Origin: Haloarcula salinisoli
Lineage (GTDB): Archaea; Halobacteriota; Halobacteria; Halobacteriales; Haloarculaceae
Direction of reading: 5' to 3'
Length of the DNA stretch: 64,000 bases
NCBI RefSeq assembly: GCF_019599405.1
Contig: NZ_RKLQ01000002.1
Coordinates: 124,001 to 188,000 of the forward strand
Under the pieces are notes generated by a model that did no database searches, was not told where the DNA came from, and saw only the letters and a program-made list of their open reading frames with translations. Of this stretch, positions 34,993 through 43,501 are shown piece by piece. Within the stretch, counting starts at the first letter, position 1; each line of letters begins with the position of its first letter. A program made the position numbers and the translations under genes.

Positions 34993-36759
34993 ATGGGAAA
35001 CAAAGCAGAAGAAATCAAAGGCGAGATGTACGGGGACGAGGTACGGGAGAAAATAGAGGAGTTCGCGGAGCGCGGCTGGGAGAATATCCCGGAAGACGAA
35101 CGCGACGAGTGGTTCAAGCGGTTCCTGTTCTGGGGCGTGTTCCACCACCGCGAGGGTCAGGAGTCCTATTTCATGATGCGACTGACCAACTGCGGCGGCG
35201 TGCTGGAACCGGGCCAGCTCCGCGCCATCGGTGAGGTGGCCGAAGAGTACGCCAGCGGGCCCGTCGAGAACCCCGAGTTCGGCGACGCGTGGATCGACTT
35301 CACCACCCGACAGTCCATCCAGATGCACTGGCTCAAACTCGAGGACGTCCCGGAGATCTGGGACAAGCTCGAGGGCGTCGGGCTGACCAGCCGGTCGGCC
35401 GGCGGCGACACGATGCGGAACATCTCCGGCTGTCCGGTCGCGGGCAAGGGCGAGGAGTACATCGAGTCCCGCCCCATCTTAGACGAGATTCAGGAGACCA
35501 TCCGCGGGGACGACGACCTCTGTAACATGCCCCGGAAGTTCAACATCTCGGTGTCGGGCTGCAAGCAGGGCTGTGCCCAGGACGCCATCAACGACATCGG
35601 GCTGGAGCCGGCCCACAAGTTCATCGACGGCGAAGAGGTCAAAGGGTTCAACGTCCGCGTCGGCGGCGGTCTCGGGGGTCGTGAGCCGCGCAACGCCCGC
35701 CCGCTGAACCTGTTCATCGAGCCCGAACACGCCGTCGAGACGGTCCGTGAGTTCGTCGAGTACTACCACGAGAACGGCAACCGGACCAACCGGTCGAAGA
35801 ACCGCGCACGGTTCTTCGTCGACGAGCACGGCACCGAGAAGATTCGCGAGGACCTCGACGAACGGCTCGACTTCGAGTTCGAGACCGCCGGGACGGACTT
35901 CCGCGGCGAGTACACCTACAACGCCGGCAAGAACACCGAGTTCGGCGCCCACGACCACGTCGGCGTCTACGACCAGAAAGACGACAAGAACTACGTCGGC
36001 CTCTCCGTTCCGGTCGGCCGGCTCCCCGCCGAGGACGTCGTCGAGCTCGCGGACCTGGCCGAAGCCTACGGCTCCGGCGCGGTGCGGCTCACTCGCCGGC
36101 AGAACCCACTCATCATGGACGTGCCCGATGGCAACCTGGCGAATCTGCTGAACGAGCCGTTCCTCGATAAGTACTCGCCCGAGCCCAACCCGTTCACGCA
36201 GGGTGCAGTGGCCTGTACCGGAACGGAGTTCTGCTCGCTGGCGCTCACCGAGACGAAAGCCCGGATGGCCCGCATGCTGCGCTGGCTGGGCGACAACGTC
36301 GAGCTGCCAAGCGACGTCGACCGCATCAAGATGCACTACTCGGGCTGTACCGCCGACTGTGGCCAGGCCATGACCGGCGACATCGGCCTCCAGGGGATGC
36401 GCGCCCGCAAGGACGGCGAGATGGTCGAGGCGCTGGACGTCGGCGTCGGCGGCGGCATGGGCGAGGAGGCGGAGTTCACAGAGTGGGTCCGCCAGCGCGT
36501 CCCCGCCGACGAGGTGCCCGGCATGATTCGTAACATCGCCGAGGCCTACGCGGCGCTGCGCTCGGAGGGCCAGACCTTCAGCGACTGGGTCGCCGCTACC
36601 GGTCACGAGACGCTGGTCGAACTCGCCGAACCCGAGGAGGTCGAGGGGTACGAGGACCCCTGCCTCAACGACGCCAAACAGTCGTGGTACCCCTTCGAGG
36701 ACGGCGAGAGCCCGGCCCCGACCGACAAGAACGGCCAGCCCATCTCGGCGGACGACTGA
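34993..36759 (+). CDS. nirA: Ferredoxin-dependent assimilatory nitrite reductase
   Basis: 588 residues of the nitrite/sulfite reductase family. Two repeats of the ferredoxin-like half-domain are visible. The siroheme/4Fe-4S ligands are Cys408 and Cys414 (ACTGTEFCSLA) and Cys452 and Cys456 (YSGCTADCGQ). It reduces nitrite to ammonia with six electrons from ferredoxin, completing the path NarK-NasA-NirA. Placement between dabB and amt-glnK supports an assimilatory role. Sulfite reductase is possible from sequence alone, but the neighbours favour nitrite. Confidence 0.9.
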   Translation: MGNKAEEIKGEMYGDEVREKIEEFAERGWENIPEDERDEWFKRFLFWGVFHHREGQESYFMMRLTNCGGVLEPGQLRAIGEVAEEYASGPVENPEFGDAWIDFTTRQSIQMHWLKLEDVPEIWDKLEGVGLTSRSAGGDTMRNISGCPVAGKGEEYIESRPILDEIQETIRGDDDLCNMPRKFNISVSGCKQGCAQDAINDIGLEPAHKFIDGEEVKGFNVRVGGGLGGREPRNARPLNLFIEPEHAVETVREFVEYYHENGNRTNRSKNRARFFVDEHGTEKIREDLDERLDFEFETAGTDFRGEYTYNAGKNTEFGAHDHVGVYDQKDDKNYVGLSVPVGRLPAEDVVELADLAEAYGSGAVRLTRRQNPLIMDVPDGNLANLLNEPFLDKYSPEPNPFTQGAVACTGTEFCSLALTETKARMARMLRWLGDNVELPSDVDRIKMHYSGCTADCGQAMTGDIGLQGMRARKDGEMVEALDVGVGGGMGEEAEFTEWVRQRVPADEVPGMIRNIAEAYAALRSEGQTFSDWVAATGHETLVELAEPEEVEGYEDPCLNDAKQSWYPFEDGESPAPTDKNGQPISADD

Positions 36760-36761
36760 CG

Positions 36762-36845
36762 ATGCAGGAGCCTGACGAGCCGGAGACGGAGCCAGAGCAC
36801 GTCCAGGAGGTGGCCTACGACGCCGCGCCGGAACTCATAGAGTAG
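36762..36845 (+). CDS. 27-residue acidic ORF directly after nirA
   Basis: ATG 36762 lies two bases after the nirA stop, and the peptide (MQEPDEPETEPEHVQEVAYD, then AAPELIE) is strongly acidic and Glu/Pro-rich, in line with haloarchaeal small proteins. It would be read from the nirA transcript. It is too short for family assignment and could be chance. Confidence 0.4.
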   Translation: MQEPDEPETEPEHVQEVAYDAAPELIE

Positions 36846-36863
36846 GCGAGCCACCGCGGCTCG

Positions 36864-37047
36864 TTAGTGCGGCCACCGGTCCGAATCCGGAACCCCGACG
36901 GCATCGCTCGTGTCCATCTGTACTGCCGTCGGCTCGTTTCTGCGAGTGATACGCTGCTGTAGTTCGTACAGCTATTCTCGGTGGCGAGCGTTTGGTAGAG
37001 CCGGCAGTATGGGCATCGTTCCGATACGTGCCGCTTCCTGACGGGCA
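36864..37047 (-). pseudogene. Frameshifted small CPYC zinc-finger-like gene
   Basis: From ATG 37047 the minus strand reads MPVRKRHVSERCPYCRLYQT... for about 26 residues. Then protein-like sequence continues in another frame (YELQQRITRRNEPTAVQ ... SDRWPH) to a TAA at 36864-36866. The length 184 bases is one more than a multiple of three, so a single-base insertion would explain it. Both halves look coding. No family recognised. Confidence 0.4.
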
Positions 37048-37077
37048 TTTTTGTACCGTTACAGTGACGGATTTCGT

Positions 37078-37321
37078 ATGACCGAGGAGTTCGATACAGC
37101 CAACTCGCTCTGGACCCGCTGCCCGGCGAAAAAGTCGCGTACGACGAACGCGAGGCTATCTGCGACGAACTCCCGCTCGGTGTCCCGACCAGCGCCGTCG
37201 TGCCCGATGCCGCTCTGGAACTCTCAGCCGACCGCAAGCACGAGGCGTCCGACGATATCGAGGGTTCTGGCCGTAACTGGAAGCGATTGATACACCGGCT
37301 GTACGTTCCCAGACCGGACGC
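37078..37321 (+). pseudogene. Frameshifted and 3'-truncated gene remnant
   Basis: ATG 37078, with an AT-rich promoter-like stretch about 27 bases upstream, starts MTEEFDTANS. Convincing coding sequence then continues in a different frame from about 37110 (LDPLPGEKVAYDEREAICDE, later SDDIEGSGRNWKRLIHRLY). The frame runs into the end of cheC at 37322, so the 3' end is missing. The original function is unknown. Confidence 0.45.
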
Positions 37322-37963
37322 TTACACCAACTCGTCTGCCTGCGTGTCCTCGGCAACGTCCGTATCGAGGTCGATACCCTGGATGAGCTCGACCAGGTCC
37401 CCGAGTTCGGGGAAGGTGTAGACGGTCATCCCGAGGTCGCCGTCCTCGACGGTGATCTGTGAGTCGATGACGAAGACGAGTTCCGAGTCGGGCCAGCCGC
37501 CCATCTTCTCGATGATGCCGCTGGCCGGGCCGAGCACGAAGTTGGGCGTCCCCATGTCGATGGTCGTGTCCAGAACGTTCGCCCAGCCGTCGATGAACGC
37601 AGAGGTCATGATGTTGCCGATCTCCTGCATCGCGGAGCGCTCCATCTCGGAAAAGCCCTCGCCCTCGCCCGCCTCCCCCATGCCGCCCATCATCGCGCCG
37701 GCGAGTCGCTTGCTGTCGGCCGGGTCGAGCATGAACAGGACGTAGCCATAGGGCGGTTCGTTCAGCTCGACGTAGATACCGACCTGCCGCTCGTCGCCGA
37801 TGTGTGTCGTGACGTCGTCGATGTCGAGAAAGTTAATTTGAGACGTGTGGACCGAAGCGTCCAGTCCGGTGAGCTGGCCGAGATGGTCCGCGACGGTCCC
37901 CGACCCCTCCTTTGCCATCTGGTTGAAGAGGTCGAGCTTTCGCACGTCGACTTGCAGGCCCAT
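37322..37963 (-). CDS. cheC: CheC-family chemotaxis phosphatase/adaptor
   Basis: 213 residues. CheC proteins dephosphorylate CheY-P using two helices with the pattern D/S-x3-E-x2-N. Here one is clear (SAMQEIGN: Ser110, Glu114, Asn117) while the N-terminal one is degenerate (LFNQMAKEGSGTVADHL), suggesting a single active site. The acidic C-terminus extends beyond the usual domain. The gene is isolated from other chemotaxis genes in this window. A TATA-like CCATTAAGCC (minus strand, about 37986-37995) supports a leaderless ATG. Confidence 0.82.
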   Translation of the reverse strand: MGLQVDVRKLDLFNQMAKEGSGTVADHLGQLTGLDASVHTSQINFLDIDDVTTHIGDERQVGIYVELNEPPYGYVLFMLDPADSKRLAGAMMGGMGEAGEGEGFSEMERSAMQEIGNIMTSAFIDGWANVLDTTIDMGTPNFVLGPASGIIEKMGGWPDSELVFVIDSQITVEDGDLGMTVYTFPELGDLVELIQGIDLDTDVAEDTQADELV

Positions 37964-38055
37964 ACCCCATCGAACGAGTGGACCGGCTTAATGGCACCGT
38001 CGCCACTATCAGAAGTGGTTCCGGTGGCAGCCGCTGGTGCGGTTGAAAACGGAGA

Positions 38056-38170
38056 ACACACGGAGACCGTGTGTCTACCCTGCGCGGCAGTACAGCCGCG
38101 CAGGTGTGTTACACGACGCGGCTGTTCTGCCGCGTCGGTGGTGCGACGCTGCGGCAATGCAGCCCCAGCG
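38056..38170. repeat. Array of hairpins between lrp and cheC
   Basis: Successive hairpins are ACACACGG-AGA-CCGTGTGT (38056-38074), CCTGCGCGGC-AGTACA-GCCGCGCAGG (38079-38104), CGACGCGGC-TGTTCT-GCCGCGTCG (38114-38137) and CGCTGCGGC-AATGCA-GCCCCAGCG (38147-38170, one mismatch). The last three share a GGC-N6-GCC tip, a spacing of 33-35 bases and a trailing GGTG(TG)T. They fill the 212-base gap downstream of lrp. Confidence 0.65.
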
Positions 38171-38175
38171 GTGTG

Positions 38176-38634
38176 TCACTCGCCGGTGTCGTCGACCGGG
38201 AACTGTTCGTGTTCGCGGACCGTGTTCAGCACGACGGAGGTGGCTGCGGAGTGGATATCAGGGTCGGTCAGCAGTTCCTTGATGTGTGCGTTCATCTCTT
38301 CGGTATCGCGGAACTTCCCGACGGCGACGATGTCGTGGCTGCCGGTCACCTCGTACACCGCGACCATGTTGTCCAGATCGCGGAGCCGCTCGGTCACCGT
38401 CTCGAGCCCACTGCCATCGACCGACAGCTGGAAGACGGCAGTCACGTCGTACCCCAGTGCCGCGTAGTCGACGCGAGCGGTGTACTCCTCGATGACGCCG
38501 GTCTCGACCAGCTGGTCCATCCGTCGCGACACCGTCGTCGCGGCGACCCCGGTCTCGGCGGCGACATCGCGGGCACTCGCCCGGCCGTCGCGCAGTAGGG
38601 CGTTCACCACCTGTCTGTCGATATCGTCGACCAT
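38176..38634 (-). CDS. Lrp/AsnC-family transcription regulator
   Basis: 152 residues. N-terminal helix-turn-helix (DIDRQVVNALLRDGRASARD ... VAATTVSRRMDQL) and a C-terminal RAM/ACT-like domain (TAVFQLSVDG ... VTGSHDIVAVGKF) that binds an effector such as an amino acid. It starts 10 bases after the glnK stop, in an amt-glnK-lrp operon, so it is a strong candidate for the local nitrogen regulator. MVDDIDRQV at 38634 is taken as the start, and the longer frame adds an Arg/Pro-rich extension. Confidence 0.88.
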   Translation of the reverse strand: MVDDIDRQVVNALLRDGRASARDVAAETGVAATTVSRRMDQLVETGVIEEYTARVDYAALGYDVTAVFQLSVDGSGLETVTERLRDLDNMVAVYEVTGSHDIVAVGKFRDTEEMNAHIKELLTDPDIHSAATSVVLNTVREHEQFPVDDTGE

Positions 38635-38644
38635 CGCCCGCCGC

Positions 38645-39001
38645 TCAGACGGCCTCGGGACCGGTCTTGCCTGTTCGGACCTGGTGGGCATCCTCGACCG
38701 GGAGGACGAAGATCTTCCCGTCGCCTTTCTCGCCCGTGTGGGCGCCTTCGGCGATGGCGTCGACGACGTCCTCGGCGGGGATGTCCGCGACGACTGTCTC
38801 GATTTTGACCTTCTGGTGGAGGTCGACGACGTACTCCTCGCCGCGCCACTGCCCCTTCTTGGCGGGCTGTGAGCCGCGGCCGGAGACGTTCGTCACCGTC
38901 AGCGAGGGGGCACCGACTTCCGCCAGCGCCTGTTTCACGTCACCGAGTTTGTCGGGTCGGACCATTGCAACGATCATCTTGATTTCGTTTTCGTCAGTCA
39001 T
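38645..39001 (-). CDS. glnK: Nitrogen regulatory protein P-II
   Basis: 118 residues. PII features: [19 protein letters not shown] at the start, the T-loop ending in [15 protein letters not shown] with Tyr57 at the position of the uridylylated tyrosine of bacterial PII, and the C-terminal signature [16 protein letters not shown]. It senses 2-oxoglutarate and ATP/ADP and plugs the Amt channel. Its start overlaps the amt stop by 8 bases, the classic amt-glnK pair. Confidence 0.94.
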   Translation of the reverse strand: MTDENEIKMIVAMVRPDKLGDVKQALAEVGAPSLTVTNVSGRGSQPAKKGQWRGEEYVVDLHQKVKIETVVADIPAEDVVDAIAEGAHTGEKGDGKIFVLPVEDAHQVRTGKTGPEAV

Positions 39002-40313
39002 CTTTGGAGCCTCGAGTTGCTTCGATGTCTTCGCTCATGATACCACCGTCTGCCACAACACTCTCGCCCGAGCCGAACTCGGGGTAGGTCTCGACGCCGT
39101 GTTCGCTGACGTCCAGGCCTTCCTGCTCGTGTTCGGGCGTGACGCGGGCCTCGCCCATCGCCTTCAGCACGTACCAGACCACGGCAGTCGCGGTCAGCGT
39201 CCAGCCGCCGATGACGACGACGCCGACTACCTGGGGGATGAGACCCTCGATCATGAAGCCCACGTTCGGCGTCCAGCCGCTCCAGGCGCCCGCTGCGACG
39301 AAGGAGTACAGCAGCGTCCCGATGACGCCCGCGCTCCCGTGGACCGGGAAGACGGCACAGACGTCGTCGATGTTGAGCTTGGTCTCGACGAACTTGAACA
39401 CGATGGGGAGCTGTGCGCCGGAGATGATACCGACGATCAGTGCGCCCTGCCAGATCGTGGTGTGGGGAATCGCCGTGATACCGACCAGCCCGGCCAGCAG
39501 GCCGTTAGCGACGTACAGCGTGTCGACCTTGCCGGTCTGGAACCACGCGACTGCGCCGGCGGCGATAGCGCCCATCGCCATCGCCAGGGTCGTCGTAATC
39601 GCGACCTGACCGAGCTGTGCGGCTGCGAAGCCGTCTGCACCGTAGATGGCCGAGGTGCCGACGTTGAAGCCGTACCAGCCAAAGGCCAGGATGAGCGTCC
39701 CGAGCACGGCGAAGGTCATCGAGTGGCCGGGGATGACGTTCGCGGAGCCGTCCTCGTTGAACCGGCCCATGCGCGGACCGAGAATCGCGGCGGCCGTGAG
39801 GCCGGCGATGCCGCCCATCCCGTGGACGATCATCCCGCCGGCGAAGTCGGTGAACGGAGTGCCGGTGATGATTTCGACGAGCCCGGTGTTGGTGGCACTC
39901 CAGGTGAAGGAGATGACCACCGGGTAAATCACCGCGGCCAGCAGGATGGTGTAGGTGATGTACGCGCGGAGCTTCGCACGACCGGCCACCGCCCCGGAGA
40001 CGATGGTCGCGCCGGTCATGGCGAAGACGGCGCCGTACAGGAAGTCGATGAAGCCGAGACCGCTAGCCGTGCCGCCCCAGGAGAACGACCCGCCGCCGGC
40101 GATCCCCGCGATGCCGGTGCCGACGAGGAAGAACGCCACCACACCTATCGACCAGGTGAGCAGGTTCTTCGTGAGCTGGTTCGCCACGTTCTTCGAACGC
40201 ACCTGCCCCGCCTCGAGCATGGCGAAGCCGGCGTGCATGAAGAAGATCAGGAACGATACTATCAGTATCCACGTGTAGTTCAGCGCTTCCGTGCTGGCTT
40301 GGAGTAGTACCAT
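38994..40313 (-). CDS. amt: Ammonium transporter
   Basis: 439 residues, 11 membrane helices of the Amt/Mep/Rh family. Hallmarks include [13 protein letters not shown] (helix 1-2), [17 protein letters not shown] (pore His region) and [13 protein letters not shown] (second pore His). It imports ammonium when external levels are low. The C-terminal tail is long and acidic, and is the usual contact site for GlnK. It is first in amt-glnK-lrp. A TATA-like GCAATAAACG (minus strand, about 40331-40340) precedes it. Confidence 0.95.
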   Translation of the reverse strand: MVLLQASTEALNYTWILIVSFLIFFMHAGFAMLEAGQVRSKNVANQLTKNLLTWSIGVVAFFLVGTGIAGIAGGGSFSWGGTASGLGFIDFLYGAVFAMTGATIVSGAVAGRAKLRAYITYTILLAAVIYPVVISFTWSATNTGLVEIITGTPFTDFAGGMIVHGMGGIAGLTAAAILGPRMGRFNEDGSANVIPGHSMTFAVLGTLILAFGWYGFNVGTSAIYGADGFAAAQLGQVAITTTLAMAMGAIAAGAVAWFQTGKVDTLYVANGLLAGLVGITAIPHTTIWQGALIVGIISGAQLPIVFKFVETKLNIDDVCAVFPVHGSAGVIGTLLYSFVAAGAWSGWTPNVGFMIEGLIPQVVGVVVIGGWTLTATAVVWYVLKAMGEARVTPEHEQEGLDVSEHGVETYPEFGSGESVVADGGIMSEDIEATRGSKDD

Positions 40314-40343
40314 AGTGTGTATGAGTTCGCGTTTATTGCGTTT

Positions 40344-40554
40344 GAACGTCCAACTTTATCGGCGCGAGCGCCAACTTCGTCAAGTCGTTCACGGAGAAAT
40401 CTCTGGCAACAACACTACATAAAGGTTAGGTTTATGAAAACGCATATTCTGGCCCAGACATAGACGAACGTCCAGACTACCGCATGGTATAATGCATATA
40501 AGGTTGTTCTCCGTCAAGAAACTCGGCATCTGTCTACTGGTAATTTGGACGTTC
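40344..40554. promoter_or_regulatory. Three GAACGTCCA motifs upstream of amt
   Basis: GAACGTCCAA at 40344-40353, GAACGTCCA at 40466-40474 and the reverse TTGGACGTTC at 40545-40554 lie in the 515-base gap between hemB and amt (40314-40828). The nearest copy abuts the TATA region. The core is also part of the element upstream of narK1. I see no gene in this gap. It is AT-rich in its middle. Confidence 0.45.
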
Positions 40555-40828
40555 GTAAACCGTGATTTCACCGGTTCGAGGCCATAGCGGAGTGTTTTGC
40601 TTGCGCGCGCTGGCCCCGCCAGCGTCCGGCACCGGCTTCGAGACCAGAAACACCCAGTTTCGGGCGATAGGGGCCACAGATACAACAAGTAGCGAACCAG
40701 CGACTGGGAAGCCGGGTCGATATTGAAATTCCGGAACGAAAGTCGGGGTAAAGATTTACAATCGCGAATGGGACTCGCCCGGACTGTCGTGGTCCGGGCC
40801 GACCTCGGGCCGGCGGTAGGCTACGGTC

Positions 40829-41836
40829 TCACAGTCGGTCGGCGATGTCTTCGGCGAAGTACGTGAGGATGAGGTCGGCCCCGGCCCGTTTGATAGAGAG
40901 CAGCGACTCGTGGGCGACCGCTTCGAGCTGGAGCCACCCCTTGTCGGCGGCGGCGTGTAACATTGCGTACTCCCCAGAGACGTTGTAGGCGGCGACGGGG
41001 TGGTCGTAGTCCTCGCGGACCTGCGCGACGACGTCCAGATACGGCAGCGCGGGTTTGACCATCAGCACGTCCGCGCCCTGTTCGACGTCGAGTTCGACCT
41101 CGCGGCGGGCCTCCCGAGCGTTGGCGGGGTCCATCTGGTAGTGCCGGCGGTCGCCGAAGGCGGGCGCCCCGTCGGCGGCGTCCCGGAAGGGGCCGTAGAA
41201 GGCCGACTCGAACTTGGCCGCGTAGCTCATGATGGGTACCTCGCTGTGGCCGTCGGCGTCCAGCGCCGCCCGTATCGCACCGACCATCCCGTCTATCATC
41301 CCGGAGGGTGCGACCATGTCCGCGCCCGCACGTGCGTGACTCACCGCAATCTTCCCGAGCAGGTCGAGCGTCTCGTCGTTGCGGACGGTGAGGTCAGGGT
41401 CAACCTGTGCGTGGTCTTCCAGGAGGCCGCAGTGGCCGTGGCTCGTGTACTCACAGAGACAGACGTCCGTGATGACGTAGGCGTCGGTCGCCTCGCTGAT
41501 ACGCCGCACTGCGTCCTGGACGACGCCGTCCTCGGCCCAGGCCCGCGAGCCCTGCTCGTCCTTCGATTCGGGGATACCGAAGACCATGATGGCCTCGACG
41601 CCCGTCTCGAGTACCTCCTCGACGCGGGCGACGCTCTCCTCGACCGGCACCCGTTCGTGGCCCGGCATCGTCTCTATCGGGACTCGCTCGTCGGTCGTCG
41701 CGTCGACGAACACCGGAGCGATAAGGTCCGACGCCGATACCTCGGTCTCACGTACCAGGGGCCGCACGCCGTCGGTCCGGAGTCGGCGCGGGCGACGTGT
41801 CATATCCATGTCCGACTCTGTGACCCTGAGGGCCAT
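40829..41836 (-). CDS. hemB: Delta-aminolevulinic acid dehydratase (porphobilinogen synthase)
   Basis: 335 residues. The two active-site lysines are Lys208 ([14 protein letters not shown]) and Lys261 ([12 protein letters not shown]), and the zinc-type cysteines Cys126, Cys128 and Cys136 ([12 protein letters not shown]) are present. It condenses two 5-aminolevulinates. The ATG at 41836 has a TATA-like element about 27 bases upstream. [11 protein letters not shown] at 41806-41809 is an alternative start closer to typical family length. It is divergent from the dedA-like gene across 58 bases. Confidence 0.93.
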   Translation of the reverse strand: MALRVTESDMDMTRRPRRLRTDGVRPLVRETEVSASDLIAPVFVDATTDERVPIETMPGHERVPVEESVARVEEVLETGVEAIMVFGIPESKDEQGSRAWAEDGVVQDAVRRISEATDAYVITDVCLCEYTSHGHCGLLEDHAQVDPDLTVRNDETLDLLGKIAVSHARAGADMVAPSGMIDGMVGAIRAALDADGHSEVPIMSYAAKFESAFYGPFRDAADGAPAFGDRRHYQMDPANAREARREVELDVEQGADVLMVKPALPYLDVVAQVREDYDHPVAAYNVSGEYAMLHAAADKGWLQLEAVAHESLLSIKRAGADLILTYFAEDIADRL

Positions 41837-41860
41837 GAACCCACCGCTGTCCGGAGCGCA

Positions 41861-41874
41861 AGTAATATGTCGCA
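41861..41874. promoter_or_regulatory. AT element possibly shared by divergent hemB and dedA promoters
   Basis: The stretch CAAGTAATATGTCG lies about 27 bases from both the hemB ATG (41836, minus) and the dedA-type ATG (41895, plus), so the same AT-rich core may serve as TATA box in both directions. Confidence 0.4.
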
Positions 41875-41894
41875 ATCAGGATATGTTTGGGACG

Positions 41895-42521
41895 ATGGCA
41901 CCCGCCACGACCCGCAGTCCGGTCAGAGTGTTCGCCGAGGACTACGGGCTCCTGGTCGTCGCCGGGCTCTTTGCCGTACTCGGCGTCGCGGGCGCGGCGT
42001 TGTACGTCTTCGGCGACACCAGCTACGCCCAGTCGCTGCTCCAGCGGTACGGGCTGGTGGCGCTCCTGTTCGTGTTCGTCCTCGAGGGCGCGATGTTACT
42101 CTACTTCGCGCCCAGCGAGGCGCTCGTCCCGGCGGCGGTCACAGTGTTAGCCGGGCGAGCCGAGGGGTACCACGTACCGACGGTCGCCGCTATCCTGGCG
42201 GTCGCCGTCGTCGGCGCCACCGTCGGGCAGACGACGCTGTTCCTGCTGGCCAAGCGAGGTGGCCGGGAGTGGCTGCTCGAACGGCCGTGGTTCCGGGTCG
42301 ACGAGGCGCGGCTGGACCGCTTCGGCGCGACCTTCGACAGGTATGGCGTCCTGGCCGTCCCGGTGAGCAACACACTGCTGTTCACTCGCGGTATGTTGAC
42401 CGTGCCCGCGGGGGTGGCGGGCATGACGACCCGCCGGTTCGTCGCGCTCTCGGCGCTTGGAACTCTCTCGTTCGAACTGGTGCTGGCCGGGACCGCGATG
42501 GGTGTGCTCGAACTGCTCTAG
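41895..42521 (+). CDS. DedA-family membrane protein
   Basis: 208 residues with about five hydrophobic segments. The SNARE-associated/DedA motif is seen in EGAMLLYFAPSEALVPAAV, AILAVAVVGATVGQTTLFL and the Arg-containing FDRYGVLAVPVSNTLLFTRG. DedA proteins act in lipid scrambling and undecaprenyl- or polyprenyl-phosphate handling. The start at 41895 is set by the TATA-like element; an in-frame ATG lies at 41883. It ends 4 bases into the convergent lipoprotein gene. Confidence 0.8.
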   Translation: MAPATTRSPVRVFAEDYGLLVVAGLFAVLGVAGAALYVFGDTSYAQSLLQRYGLVALLFVFVLEGAMLLYFAPSEALVPAAVTVLAGRAEGYHVPTVAAILAVAVVGATVGQTTLFLLAKRGGREWLLERPWFRVDEARLDRFGATFDRYGVLAVPVSNTLLFTRGMLTVPAGVAGMTTRRFVALSALGTLSFELVLAGTAMGVLELL

Positions 42522-43441
42522 CTGTAGTACTCGCCGGCGTCGCGAGTCCCAGTGATGATACCCTTGCGCCCCTCCTGCGTGTAAGAGATGTCCTCGACTG
42601 CCCCGAACTGTGCGTCCACCTCGCCGGAGCTGTTGTCGTTGTCCTCGACGTACCGTTCGAGCGTCGCCGTGTCCACGTCACGCGGGCGGTCGTAGAGGTA
42701 GACCCACTTCTCCTCGACAGTCCCGCCGTCGACGACGCTGCGTGCGCCCTCGGCGACCAGGTTCTCGAATCGACCGCTCCTGGCCGTGGTCCCCTCGGGG
42801 TCGTCCATCGTCTTTCCGCGGACCAGCGTGCCCGCCCCCAGCGCCTCGACGAGTGCCCCCATGTCATCGCTTGCCTCGGCGTAGCGGTCGACGTCGCCAG
42901 TCCGGGCGTCGACCACCGTCTGGAGGCGGTCGCTCGGGTCGACCGCGTCGGGGGCGTACCGGTCCACCGCCGAGACGAGCAGCGTGCCGTCGGCGATAGC
43001 GAAGACCGTCCCCGTCTCGGGATTGCGGTAGCGGGCGTACCCCTTGTACTCGCCGGCGCGGTCGTAGCCCGCCCCGCGTAGGTCCGAGACGGCGGCCTCG
43101 CGGTCGAACTCGGCGGTGACGACGTCGACCGAACCGACGGCGACGACGGCCGTCGCGTCGGCCCAGCCCAGCCCGACTGGCTGCCACGTCCGCTCGAAGA
43201 CGGTCGGCTCGCCTCCGAGGCTGTCCCGATTGGCCGCGAGCGTCGCCAGGTCGTAGTAATCAAAGCGGTAGTGGTCGGCGTTGTTCAGGGCGGCCGGCGC
43301 CGGCAGCCACTGGGTGAACACGGCCGTGTCTCCGCTGTCGGACCCGAACAGGCTCGCACAGCCGGCGCTGGCGACCACCGCACCGGTCGCAGCGAGGCCC
43401 CGGGCGAGCATGGCTCGCCTCGTGGGATTGCTGCCGGACAT
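42518..43441 (-). CDS. Tat lipoprotein, four-member paralogous family (member A)
   Basis: 307 residues. Twin-arginine signal NPTRRAMLARG and lipobox VVASAGC. The mature part starts with QWLPAPAALNNADHYRFDYYD and has two similar halves: a domain around VDVVTAEFDREAAVSDLRGAGY ... YKGYARYRN ... AIADGTLLVS, then DRLQTVVDARTGDVDRYAEA ... LGAGTLVRG and a final segment ending in GIITGTRDAGEYYS. Paralogues lie directly upstream and at 59-61 kb. Function unknown; the protein is probably surface-anchored. Confidence 0.75.
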   Translation of the reverse strand: MSGSNPTRRAMLARGLAATGAVVASAGCASLFGSDSGDTAVFTQWLPAPAALNNADHYRFDYYDLATLAANRDSLGGEPTVFERTWQPVGLGWADATAVVAVGSVDVVTAEFDREAAVSDLRGAGYDRAGEYKGYARYRNPETGTVFAIADGTLLVSAVDRYAPDAVDPSDRLQTVVDARTGDVDRYAEASDDMGALVEALGAGTLVRGKTMDDPEGTTARSGRFENLVAEGARSVVDGGTVEEKWVYLYDRPRDVDTATLERYVEDNDNSSGEVDAQFGAVEDISYTQEGRKGIITGTRDAGEYYS

Positions 43442-43501
43442 GACAGGGAAAACCACTGCGTGCTAATTGACGCTTGTGATACGGTCGGCGATCGGGAGCC
43501 G

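Noticed and set aside
34993-36759. Sulfite reductase instead of nitrite reductase
   Set aside because: Sequence motifs are shared by both, but the surrounding nitrate, ammonium and PII genes favour nitrite.
40389-40688. 99-codon minus-strand frame in the hemB-amt gap
   Set aside because: Starts with unlikely composition (Cys, Arg, Ser mixture), crosses the conserved GAACGTCCA motifs and has no promoter. Treated as non-coding.
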